From Planctomycetota bacterium (GTDB taxonomy: Bacteria; Planctomycetota; Phycisphaerae; Phycisphaerales; UBA1924), in contig JAFLCN010000019.1 in assembly GCA_017303555.1 (NCBI GenBank), forward strand, positions 1 through 64,000: 64,000 bases of DNA. Direction: 5' to 3'. Both the position numbers and the translations under genes were made by a program. Position 1 is the stretch's first letter. Each line of letters starts with the position of its first letter. The notes under the pieces were generated by a model. That model saw only the letters and a program-made list of their open reading frames with translations, had not been told where the DNA came from and ran no database searches. Below are positions 1-7,580 of this stretch, one piece after another.

Positions 1-23
1 AGTTGGGGCATGGGCATGGTTAG

Positions 24-123
24 GGGTTGGGTTGGGGGCGGGCTGGGGTAAGGTAAAATGCCCAACAGCGGGCTGGCCATGGCACCTAGCTGGCACGACT
101 CTTGCCACCCCCCAACCCAACCC
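24..123. repeat. G-run cluster with complementary C-rich arm (possible G-quadruplex)
   Basis: Positions 23-57 hold at least four runs of three or more G separated by one to four bases. Positions 24-38 are an exact reverse complement of 109-123, so the G-rich arm can either fold as a quadruplex or pair with the C-rich arm in a long hairpin about 85 bases upstream of the MCE-domain gene. This is read directly from the sequence; a regulatory role is inference. I see no gene in 1-207. Confidence 0.5.
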
Positions 124-207
124 ACCATTCACATCCGACTCACTTCACCCACCCACTCTCCCGACCGTTTCACTTCCGGATGCGGATTTCGGCTAACCTG
201 AGGAAAC

Positions 208-1473
208 ATGTCTTTGCGGAGCCCTTCGAAATACACAATCCTCGCCGGTGTGTTCCTGCTCGGGAGCGTCGCGCTCGCAATCGCCGTCGCTTTTTCATTG
301 ACGAACATTCTCGATCGCCTGACCCCCAGCAACCGGTTCACGATCCGCTTCCCGACCGCGGCCGGCGCACCGGGGCTCAAGCCCGACAGCCAGGTCACGC
401 TGGGCGGGCAGAAGATCGGCACGGTCACGAGCGTCGGTTTCGATGAGAGTGCGCAGCACGTGCTCGTCGGCATCCGCATCGGCTCGCAGCACCCGCTTTT
501 TCCGGGAGCGATTGTGGGACTGGAACGCCCGCTCCTGGGCAGCCAGAGCTGGATCAACATTTCGTCGGTCGGTGCGGGCGCGCAGGCGAAGCTGGCGGAA
601 GGAACGATCATCGACGGGCGTGCCGCGGGGGGCTTCCTTGCGCAGTTCGGCCTGACACAGGAAGATGTGCGCAAGCTGATGGACAGCACGCAGGCGACGA
701 TTACCAATATCAATCAATTGGTCGAAGCGAATCGCCCCAAGATCGACGGCATTTTCGACGATGTCGGCAAGATCACCAGCTCGGCCCGCGCGAAGTGGCC
801 CGATTGGGAGCAGAAGTTCGACACGACGCTGACGAACGTCGCCGATTTCAGCGGCAAGCTCGGCCCCATGGCCGGGAATTTCAACGGCAAGGTGGATGAG
901 TTCGGCAAGCTGCTCGGAAACGTCAACGCCGTGATCGACGAGAACCGGCCGAACATCCGGCAGATCACCAGCGACGCGAGCATCATCACCTCGGACCTGC
1001 GCACCAAGACCATGCCCGCGGTCGAGAACGTCGCCAAGGGCATCGAGCAGTGGTGCGCGACGGAACTGCCCGAACTGCGTCGCTCGGTCGCCAACCTGCG
1101 CCTCGCGACGGACCAGGCGAAGCGGGCGATTGTCGAGATCCGCGCCCAGCCGTGGCGGCTCTTTTTCCAGCCGAGCAAGAAGGAACTCGAGACCGACGTG
1201 CTCTTCTGGGCCGCCAACGCGTACGCCGACGCCGCGAGCGACCTCCGCTCCGCGACCGAGGGGATGCAGCAGACGATCGCCCTCTCCCGGAACGGCGCTA
1301 CGGGCACCGGCCCGTCGGCGGAGCTCCTCGAAGCACAGTACAAGCTCCTGCAGGATTCGATGCAGATGTACAAGAAGGCCGAGCAGGACCTGCTCGACGT
1401 CCTGATTCTCCGCACCGGCACGAAAGCGGGTGGGCCGAGTGGGCCAGCGCAGCCGGCACCCGCGAAAAAATGA
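208..1473 (+). CDS. MlaD/MCE-domain lipid-transport protein
   Basis: 421 aa. MCE proteins bind lipids in the periplasm and work with an ABC permease and ATPase (Mla-type) to move lipids between envelope membranes. Residues 10-32 form one N-terminal membrane anchor. Residues 43-122 match the MCE beta-barrel, with the Pro-Gly-Leu-x-Pro-x-Ser-x-Val-x-Leu-Gly-Gly-x-x-Ile-Gly pattern typical of MlaD. The rest is predominantly helical and ends in a short Pro/Ala/Lys tail. The ABC partners are not visible and would lie left of the window if present. ATG start, with a GAGGAAAC Shine-Dalgarno just upstream. Family call is firm; the lipid substrate is unknown. Confidence 0.85.
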   Translation: MSLRSPSKYTILAGVFLLGSVALAIAVAFSLTNILDRLTPSNRFTIRFPTAAGAPGLKPDSQVTLGGQKIGTVTSVGFDESAQHVLVGIRIGSQHPLFPGAIVGLERPLLGSQSWINISSVGAGAQAKLAEGTIIDGRAAGGFLAQFGLTQEDVRKLMDSTQATITNINQLVEANRPKIDGIFDDVGKITSSARAKWPDWEQKFDTTLTNVADFSGKLGPMAGNFNGKVDEFGKLLGNVNAVIDENRPNIRQITSDASIITSDLRTKTMPAVENVAKGIEQWCATELPELRRSVANLRLATDQAKRAIVEIRAQPWRLFFQPSKKELETDVLFWAANAYADAASDLRSATEGMQQTIALSRNGATGTGPSAELLEAQYKLLQDSMQMYKKAEQDLLDVLILRTGTKAGGPSGPAQPAPAKK

Positions 1474-1551
1474 GTATGCTGCCCGGGGTGACTCGATGGG
1501 CCGGTGAGCGGAAGAATCGGCGAATGGAATCAGAAGGGGGCGACGGGAACC

Positions 1552-2295
1552 GTGACGCAGCGCCGGCACCATTACGAGGTCGCCTTCGAGGATTTCCTCC
1601 GCTCGCGCCGCATTCCCTACGTCGCCGTCGATGAAGCAAAGAAGGCGCTTCTGCCCATCGCCACGCACGAGGCGTTTGTCTCGCCCGGGACCGGCACCGT
1701 GAAATCGTTCGATTTCGTGCTCTACGGCGAATCGACCAATCTGCTTGTCGAGATCAAGGGGCGGCGCATCGCCACGCGGCCTCGCTCCGGGGCTCCGCAG
1801 CGAGTGACGGACAGCCTGCGGCTGCACCGAGCCCCCGCGCGATCCTCTTTTCAGAATTGGGTGACCCGGGACGATGTCGAAAGCCTGCGGACGTGGGAGA
1901 GGCTCTTCGGGAGCGGCTTTGAAGCCGTGTTCGTCTTTGTCTATTGGTGCGACGAGCAGCCGCCGGATGCGCTCTTTCACGAGGTGTTCGAGAACAGAGG
2001 CAAGTGGTACGCGCTCCGGAGCGTGACCGTCGGTGAGTATGCCCGCGCGATGAAGCCCAGGAGCGAGCGCTGGCGCACGGTCCACATCCCGACGCGGGTG
2101 TTCGAGCAGATCAGCCGCCCGTTTGCGCCGGGAACCGAACCCGCGGCCACGGAGATGTACCGGGGCCCGATGATGGATGTGCCGGACGATGCGGTTCTGG
2201 TGCCATATCCCTGTCGATCGCTGCCGTTTTCGGTGCCGGCGGAGGGCCGCACGAACGTCCGAGCCGAACGGGCCGGGCGGGTTTTGGGGTCGTAG
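1552..2295 (+). CDS. HYExAFE-family protein, PD-(D/E)xK nuclease-like
   Basis: About 247 aa. The N-terminus carries His-Tyr-Glu-Val-Ala-Phe-Glu, the signature that names the planctomycete HYExAFE family. Asp54 (Phe-Asp-Phe-Val-Leu) and Glu67-Ile-Lys69 fit the D...ExK core of PD-(D/E)xK nucleases, so a DNA-acting role is plausible but unproven. I chose GTG 1552 rather than GTG 1504 because a purine-rich AAGGGGG lies upstream and family members usually begin only a few residues before the HYE motif. It follows the MCE gene on the same strand after about 78 bases and could be co-transcribed. No methylase or other restriction partner is adjacent. Confidence 0.75.
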   Translation: MTQRRHHYEVAFEDFLRSRRIPYVAVDEAKKALLPIATHEAFVSPGTGTVKSFDFVLYGESTNLLVEIKGRRIATRPRSGAPQRVTDSLRLHRAPARSSFQNWVTRDDVESLRTWERLFGSGFEAVFVFVYWCDEQPPDALFHEVFENRGKWYALRSVTVGEYARAMKPRSERWRTVHIPTRVFEQISRPFAPGTEPAATEMYRGPMMDVPDDAVLVPYPCRSLPFSVPAEGRTNVRAERAGRVLGS

Positions 2296-2367
2296 CGGGC
2301 GGGGATTCGAACGATTGCGGCAATTCGGTCCAGAACCGCCCGCGGACGGGGACGGTACAGTACCGGC

Positions 2368-2628
2368 ATGAAGAGCCTTCTATCGGGAATCTGCCGCGGC
2401 CTGATCCCTGTTGCGGTCGTCTGCGCGTCCGGTGTCCTCACGGCCTCGACGGCGCTCGCGCAGGTGGCGACCGGCGATCTCGCGGAGCGTCCGACGCCTC
2501 CGATCCCGAAGTCGCCCGAACAGCTCATGGGCGGGCACGGGATTCTGATGATCCTGCTCGGTGTCATTCTGTTGGGCCTTGTTGTCGGTGCGTGCCTGAT
2601 TCCGGTGAAGCGCGGCCACATGGACTGA
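2368..2628 (+). CDS. small secreted/membrane protein, unknown function
   Basis: 86 aa. Residues 1-31 look like a signal peptide ending Ala-Leu-Ala-Gln. After a Pro-rich linker, residues 57-78 form a membrane helix, then a short basic tail. Predicted topology is a periplasmic loop anchored by one C-terminal helix. It opens a run of three small envelope genes leading to the RicT and signal peptidase genes. I do not recognise the family. Codon use and GC match the neighbours, which supports a real gene. Confidence 0.6.
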   Translation: MKSLLSGICRGLIPVAVVCASGVLTASTALAQVATGDLAERPTPPIPKSPEQLMGGHGILMILLGVILLGLVVGACLIPVKRGHMD

Positions 2629-2725
2629 TCGCTCCGGACTGTTCCGGTCGAAAATCCGGTGGGCGGGACCGGCGCCCCACTTTCCCCTCGCCAGGCCGAG
2701 AGCACCATTCGAAGGATCCGATCCG

Positions 2726-3028
2726 ATGCGTCAACTCCGTACCAAACAACTCGTGGGGCTGAATCTTGCCCTGGCCGGCGCACTCGCCGGATTCTGGTTC
2801 CTGTCTTCCGCGAGCGCGCAGCCGGCCAACCCGGGCTCCGGGCGCGGGCGGGGCGAGTACCTGATGATCGCCAGCGGCATCCCCGGATCGAACGCCAACA
2901 ACGTGCAGATCCTCGATGTGTCGAACCAGGAACTGCTGACGCTCCGGTTTGATCAGGGACGCCGGGCGTACGTGGTGAACGGCTATCGCAGCCTCGGCGG
3001 CGACCGCAACATCCCGGGAGGGCGCTGA
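2726..3028 (+). CDS. small secreted protein, paralogue of the next gene
   Basis: 100 aa. An N-terminal hydrophobic segment (about residues 10-31) ends Ala-Ser-Ala-Gln, a likely signal peptide. The mature part has a short beta-rich stretch (Asn-Val-Gln-Ile-Leu-Asp-Val...Glu-Leu-Leu-Thr-Leu-Arg) that aligns by eye with the middle of the gene directly downstream. The stop TGA abuts the next ATG with no gap, indicating translational coupling. Function unknown. The pair resembles small surface or periplasmic beta-propeller-like fragments, but no family was recognised. Confidence 0.6.
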   Translation: MRQLRTKQLVGLNLALAGALAGFWFLSSASAQPANPGSGRGRGEYLMIASGIPGSNANNVQILDVSNQELLTLRFDQGRRAYVVNGYRSLGGDRNIPGGR

Positions 3029-3406
3029 ATGAAGACTCTCCGCGGTTTCAAACGAGGCGAGCTCGAACTTCCGGTCCGGGGTCTGCTCTGTCTTTCCGCC
3101 GGGATCATGGGCGCGATGGTTGTCGCGCGGATCGCGTCGAGCTTCGGTGGTGCGTCCGGCTTGCCGGGGCTGCCGCTCGAGTCGATCGCGCAGGCCCAGC
3201 TCGCGGCGGGGCAGATGGTCGCCAGCGGCAACGGCTACAGCATTCTCTCGACCAGCACGGGCGGCGAGGCGAATGTGCTGGTGCAGGACGCGCGGGCCGA
3301 AGAGATCGTCGTGTACCGCTCGGATTCGCAGGGCGTGCTGCAGCTTTCGCAGCGGATCCGCCTGCAGAACGCGTTTGTCGAAGGACGGGCCCGTTTCGGC
3401 AACTGA
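3029..3406 (+). CDS. small membrane-anchored protein, paralogue of the previous gene
   Basis: 125 aa. Residues 15-37 are a hydrophobic anchor or signal. Residues 70-120 repeat the layout of the 100-aa gene before it (Gly-Tyr-Ser-Ile, then Asn-Val-Leu-Val-Gln-Asp, then Glu-Glu-Ile-Val-Val-Tyr-Arg). The ATG starts immediately after the stop of the preceding gene, so translation is probably coupled. The RicT-like gene follows after 52 bases. Function unknown. Confidence 0.6.
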   Translation: MKTLRGFKRGELELPVRGLLCLSAGIMGAMVVARIASSFGGASGLPGLPLESIAQAQLAAGQMVASGNGYSILSTSTGGEANVLVQDARAEEIVVYRSDSQGVLQLSQRIRLQNAFVEGRARFGN

Positions 3407-3458
3407 ACTTCCTTCTTGTTTTTCCGGCCCGGTTTGTCCGGTCGGCTTGTGAGTCTCC

Positions 3459-4931
3459 ATGCCCATCGTTCCGCTCCCACAGTTTGAGGCCGATGCCCAC
3501 CTGAAGGAGCAGTCCGATCGCGAGGCGTACGGCGCTCTCGCGCCGCCCAAAACCATCGTCGTGCGTTTCGGCGCGATGAAACTGGTGGGCGAATACCCGT
3601 ACGACGGCTCGGCCAAGCCGGGCTGCGGCAGCAAGCTGGTCGTACGCACCCATCGCGGCACGGAGCTTGGCGAGATGCTCACGAGCACCTGCCCCAATTC
3701 GGGCTGCTCGAAGAGCGTGAGCCGCAAGGAGATGCTCCAGTTCATCGAGAACTCGGGCGGGCGCGACTACCCGTTCTTCACCGATGGAAGGGTGCTGCGC
3801 GTCGCGACGCCGGAAGATCTGAACCGGCAATCGCAGATCGAGCAGAGCAAGCACGAGCTCAAGATGCGTGCGCGGGCGGCCGCGGAACATGCGGGCTTCG
3901 GCCACCTCAAGATCGTCGAGGTCGAGCCGGTCCTGGGGGGCGAACGCGTGATCGTGCACTTCCTCAGCGAAGAGCGCGTCGAGTTTCGCGATCTTGGGCC
4001 CACGCTCGCACGCGAGTTCCGCGGGCGGGTCGATTTCCACCCGGTTGGCGCGCGCGACGAGGCACGCATCACCGCCGACTACGAGAAGTGCGGGCAGTAC
4101 TGCTGCTGCAAGAACTTTCTCAAGGTGCTCAAGCCCGTGAGCATGAAGAGCGCGAAGGTGCAGAAGGCCACGCTCGACCCGCTCAAGATCTCGGGCCGGT
4201 GCGGCAGACTGATGTGCTGCCTCCGCTACGAAGACCAGACGTACGAAGACCTGCGCAAGCGCCTGCCCCACAAGAAGACCCGCGTCGGTACACCCGAGGG
4301 CGACGGCCTTGTGATCGACGGTCAGATTCTGACGCAATTGGTGCTGGTCGAACTCGATGCACCCGATGAGATGGGGCGTCCGAAGCAGGTGGCGATTCCG
4401 GTGGAGAATCTCACGCCGCCGCTGAGCAAGGCAGCTCCGCCCCGCCCGGCTGCCGGAGAAGCGGGTCCGGGCCGATCCGGTCCGCCCCAACGAAGGCCGG
4501 AAGGACGTCCGCCACAAGGCGGCCCCGAACAGTCCAAGAAGGCGGCTGGGCAGCCGGGGCAGGCGGGTTCGGGTCAAGCCGGCCAGCGGGGGGAAAATCG
4601 ATCCCAAAGGCCTCCGGGCGACCGGAATCGGCCGCCGATGCCTCGCCCGGACGATGGATCGCGCGGCACCGGAGGGCAGCGGCCGCCACGCCAGGAACCA
4701 CCGGCTCGCCAACCCCGGAGCGACGAGCAGGCGCTGAACTTCGATGACATCCCGACCGATGACGGGACGCAGGATGAACGTTCCGAGGGGCAAGGGAATG
4801 GGCCGCGGCGGGGCCGACGTCGGCGACGTCGGGGCGGCGGGCCACGAAATGGGCCAGGTCCGAACGCGCCGGGTGCGAATGGGCCGGGTCCAAATGGGCC
4901 GGGCTCGAACGGGCCGGTGGGGCCGTCGTAA
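3459..4931 (+). CDS. RicT/YaaT-like PSP1-domain protein with low-complexity tail
   Basis: 490 aa. In Bacillus, RicT (YaaT) is part of the RicA-RicF-RicT complex, an Fe-S-containing partner of RNase Y. Residues 130-300 match the PSP1 C-terminal domain. Cys211, 215-217, 248 and 253-254 form the two Cys clusters (QYCCCKNF and GRCGRLMCC) expected of the Fe-S-binding RicT family. Extra Cys occur at 56, 78 and 83. Residues from about 325 are Pro/Gly/Gln/Arg-rich, include an Arg run near 455-460, and end in Asn-Gly-Pro-Gly repeats, which is unlike the short family norm. Signal peptidase I follows with no clear gap. Family call good; partners not in the window. Confidence 0.8.
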   Translation: MPIVPLPQFEADAHLKEQSDREAYGALAPPKTIVVRFGAMKLVGEYPYDGSAKPGCGSKLVVRTHRGTELGEMLTSTCPNSGCSKSVSRKEMLQFIENSGGRDYPFFTDGRVLRVATPEDLNRQSQIEQSKHELKMRARAAAEHAGFGHLKIVEVEPVLGGERVIVHFLSEERVEFRDLGPTLAREFRGRVDFHPVGARDEARITADYEKCGQYCCCKNFLKVLKPVSMKSAKVQKATLDPLKISGRCGRLMCCLRYEDQTYEDLRKRLPHKKTRVGTPEGDGLVIDGQILTQLVLVELDAPDEMGRPKQVAIPVENLTPPLSKAAPPRPAAGEAGPGRSGPPQRRPEGRPPQGGPEQSKKAAGQPGQAGSGQAGQRGENRSQRPPGDRNRPPMPRPDDGSRGTGGQRPPRQEPPARQPRSDEQALNFDDIPTDDGTQDERSEGQGNGPRRGRRRRRRGGGPRNGPGPNAPGANGPGPNGPGSNGPVGPS

Positions 4932-4985
4932 GTGCGGGTACGCTCGACCCGGTCGCTTGCGGACCGGCCGATAGCAAAGGTGATC

Positions 4986-6617
4986 ATGACAGAAGCTTCC
5001 GCGACGAAAGCAGGCCAGCCCCAAACCAACACCACCTCGGTCAAGGAAACGGTGATCTCGCTTCTGATCGCGTTCACGATCGCGCTCATTTTCCGCGGGA
5101 TCGTGCTCGAGCCGTTCCAGATCCCGACCGGTTCGATGGCTCCGACACTGCTCGGCGCACACGTCCGCATCCGCGATCGCGACACCGGGTATGAGTGGCC
5201 GATCAGCCCTTCGGAATTCGTGGACGGGAACATGGAGAACGCGTCGCCGCGGCAGAAGATCGACACGGCGCGCGAGCCCAACACCGATCGGCTTCTCGCG
5301 CCGTTCACGAAGGATTCGAGCAGCGGCGACCGGATCTTTGTGCTGAAGTACGACTACCCGTACGGCACGCCCGCCCGGTGGGATGTGGTCGTCTTCCGCA
5401 ATCCGACCAACCCGCAGGTCTACTACATCAAGCGGCTGGTTGGGCTCGAGAATGAAGAGCTCTCGATCGTTGATGGCGACGTGTTCGTCCGGCCGTACAA
5501 AGCCGAACGCAAGGAAACACCGGAGCAGTGCTGGCAGGATGCGGACTGGAAGATCGCCCGCAAGCCCCGGCGCGCTCAGGACGCCACGTGGCAACTGATC
5601 TTCGACAGCACGTTCGAACCGGCGAATCCGGTGCGCGACGGCAAGCGGTGGTTTACCTCACCGTGGCTGCCCCAAACCGAGAACTGGACGGTGAACGACA
5701 CGACCGTGTACAGGTACACCGGCTCTGGGCCGACCAGCCTGAACTGGAACAGCAAAGACCGCCCGATCAACGACCTGAACCACTACAACGACACGCCTCA
5801 GCTCAACGCCCGGCGCAACAGCCCTGTCCTCCGCTTCCCGATTTCCGATCTGCGGGTGGGCTTCGGCGTGAAGCCCGCCGCCCCGAACGCGGGTGCGAGC
5901 GCGACGATCCGGTGCAACTCGCACGAGTTTCGCGGCAAAGTCGAGGGGACGCGGGCATCGGTCGAGATGCGCCCGCTCGGGGACACGAGCGCCGCCTGGA
6001 AAGTGCTGGCGAGCAAGGACGGGATCACGCCGCTCGGGCCGGACCGTGTGACCAACTTCGAGTTCCGCAACGTCGATCAGGCGCTGCAACTGCTGATCGA
6101 CGGAAAGGTCGTCTGCGAGGGGTTGTACGAGTGGTCTCCGGCGCAGCGCGTCGAGTATGCGACCGGCAAGCCGCTCGAACAGATGCTGTCGCTGAAGGTG
6201 CGTCCGGTGCCGCTTTCGGATCCCTCGAATTACACGAGGCCGGAAGTGAGCATTGATGTTTCCGGCGCTGCGGAACTGCACCGCGTGCGGCTGGACCGTG
6301 ATTTGTTCTATCAGCCGGTGCAGCACGTGATGCCGCAGTGGCGGGACGTGCCGTGCCGCGGGAGCCATCCGACGACGCTGGCGATCCAGCGGGCGAACGA
6401 GTTTTTCATGATGGGCGACAACAGCCCGGCGAGCCTGGATGGGCGGCTGTGGGGCGAGAACGACCCGTGGGTATCGAAGCTGATTGATGCGCACGAGGGC
6501 GTTGTGCCGCGGGACTTGATCGTGGGCAAGGCGTTCTGCGTCTTCTTCCCGGCGATGTCGCGCAGGTGGGGCATGATCCCGATTCCGGATTTTGGGAACG
6601 TGCGGTGGATTTGGTGA
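4986..6617 (+). CDS. lepB: signal peptidase I with large internal insertion
   Basis: 543 aa. Removes signal peptides from exported proteins at the membrane. Residues 22-40 give the N-terminal membrane helix. Catalytic Ser50 sits in Pro-Thr-Gly-Ser-Met-Ala-Pro and the general base Lys149 in Tyr-Tyr-Ile-Lys-Arg-Leu-Val-Gly. The conserved Gly-Asp-Asn-Ser box is near residue 478. Bacterial enzymes are normally about 170-330 aa; here roughly 280 residues lie between the Lys box and the GDNS box. ATG 4986 is preferred over the upstream GTG because the sequence before it is low quality and the family begins shortly before the helix. The many exported proteins in this window would be substrates. Confidence 0.88.
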   Translation: MTEASATKAGQPQTNTTSVKETVISLLIAFTIALIFRGIVLEPFQIPTGSMAPTLLGAHVRIRDRDTGYEWPISPSEFVDGNMENASPRQKIDTAREPNTDRLLAPFTKDSSSGDRIFVLKYDYPYGTPARWDVVVFRNPTNPQVYYIKRLVGLENEELSIVDGDVFVRPYKAERKETPEQCWQDADWKIARKPRRAQDATWQLIFDSTFEPANPVRDGKRWFTSPWLPQTENWTVNDTTVYRYTGSGPTSLNWNSKDRPINDLNHYNDTPQLNARRNSPVLRFPISDLRVGFGVKPAAPNAGASATIRCNSHEFRGKVEGTRASVEMRPLGDTSAAWKVLASKDGITPLGPDRVTNFEFRNVDQALQLLIDGKVVCEGLYEWSPAQRVEYATGKPLEQMLSLKVRPVPLSDPSNYTRPEVSIDVSGAAELHRVRLDRDLFYQPVQHVMPQWRDVPCRGSHPTTLAIQRANEFFMMGDNSPASLDGRLWGENDPWVSKLIDAHEGVVPRDLIVGKAFCVFFPAMSRRWGMIPIPDFGNVRWIW

Positions 6618-6626
6618 CCTTGCTGA

Positions 6627-7076
6627 TCACGCCTGTTCGAGCGATTCCGAGAGCGTTACAAAGCGATCAGCGAATTCTTCGAGTTCATTCTGAAGAAGCT
6701 TTCTGTCAAGTGATAGCTTGCGTTTGAGCATGAGAGGCTCAAGTACGGCAGGAACTCCGCGAACACGCTCCGCAAGCACCTTGGCGACAGCGACTTTCGA
6801 CTGGCCTTCCCAATCGGCGATCCAAAGCAACAGATCAACGCTGATCCAAACACGATCCCTCGCGAACTTCACGTTCTCGATCGGATCACCTTCGAACTTC
6901 TGGAAACGCCCGCTGACGCGCAACAGGAGCGAAAGCTGTTTGATGCGATCATCGAAGCTGTGCAGCGGCACCTGCGTTCCCGCCGGCTTCATTGCACGCA
7001 TGAAGATCGGAACGACTGCATCACTGGCTTCCGGGCTTCCGAATTGACCGGCGATTTCGAGTTCACAATTCAGCAC
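6627..7076 (-). CDS. hypothetical protein
   Basis: 149 aa, GTG start overlapping the 3' end of the VOC gene by 14 bases, so it is probably coupled to it. Soluble, rather acidic, with Leu-rich helices. The centre reads Val-Trp-Ile-Ser-Val-Asp-Leu-Leu-Leu-Trp-Ile-Ala-Asp-Trp. No signal, no metal motif and no family recognised. It could be an uncharacterised immunity- or chaperone-like small protein, but nothing in the sequence proves that. It is convergent with the signal peptidase gene, only 9 bases away. Confidence 0.55.
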   Translation of the reverse strand: MLNCELEIAGQFGSPEASDAVVPIFMRAMKPAGTQVPLHSFDDRIKQLSLLLRVSGRFQKFEGDPIENVKFARDRVWISVDLLLWIADWEGQSKVAVAKVLAERVRGVPAVLEPLMLKRKLSLDRKLLQNELEEFADRFVTLSESLEQA

Positions 7077-7566
7077 CCGATGGTTCCTTCAAGAGTGCGT
7101 CGAGGTCGAGCGCTTGTGTGAACATTGAAATACCCCCATTCGCATCGCGCGGCCAGTTCGCCTCGGGACGATCTCGGTACAACTCGACCCCGTTTCCGTC
7201 TGGGTCACGAAGGTAGAGGGCTTCGCTGACGCCGTGGTCCGCCGCGCCTTCTAGCGGAATCCCGGCCTTGCGCAGTCGGCGCAACGCGTCGGCGAGCGCG
7301 GTACGCGATGGGTAGAGAATCGCCACATGGAACAGGCCGGTGGTCCCGTGGGCGGGCGGGCGGCCTCCTTTGCTCTCCCATGTGTTGAGGCCGATGTGAT
7401 GGTGATAGCCACCGGCGGAGAGGAACGCGGCGGACGAACCCATGCGCTGGGTGATCTCGAATCCGAGTACGCCGTGATAGAACGCGAGCGCGCGGTCGAG
7501 GTCCGCAACTTTCAGGTGCACGTGGCCGATGCGGACGCCGGGGTCGATCGGAGTTTCGCGGCGCAT
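7063..7566 (-). CDS. VOC-family (glyoxalase/extradiol dioxygenase-like) protein
   Basis: 167 aa. A vicinal-oxygen-chelate fold: His-Val-His-Leu-Lys-Val-Ala-Asp-Leu-Asp-Arg-Ala at residues 15-26, Gly-Gly-Tyr-His-His-His-Ile-Gly near 52-59 and Arg-Asp-Pro-Asp-Gly-Asn-Gly-Val-Glu-Leu-Tyr near 119-129. The His/Glu set fits metal binding, as in CatE-type catechol dioxygenase-like proteins. The substrate cannot be told from sequence. It starts 14 bases after the hisS stop and is probably in the same transcript; the hypothetical gene overlaps its end. Confidence 0.8.
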   Translation of the reverse strand: MRRETPIDPGVRIGHVHLKVADLDRALAFYHGVLGFEITQRMGSSAAFLSAGGYHHHIGLNTWESKGGRPPAHGTTGLFHVAILYPSRTALADALRRLRKAGIPLEGAADHGVSEALYLRDPDGNGVELYRDRPEANWPRDANGGISMFTQALDLDALLKEPSGAEL

Positions 7567-7580
7567 TGCATGGTCCTTGC

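Noticed and set aside
3105..5594. 829-codon - strand frame across RicT and signal peptidase genes
   Set aside because: Arg/Pro/Ala-rich shadow with no motif, overlapping two supported genes.
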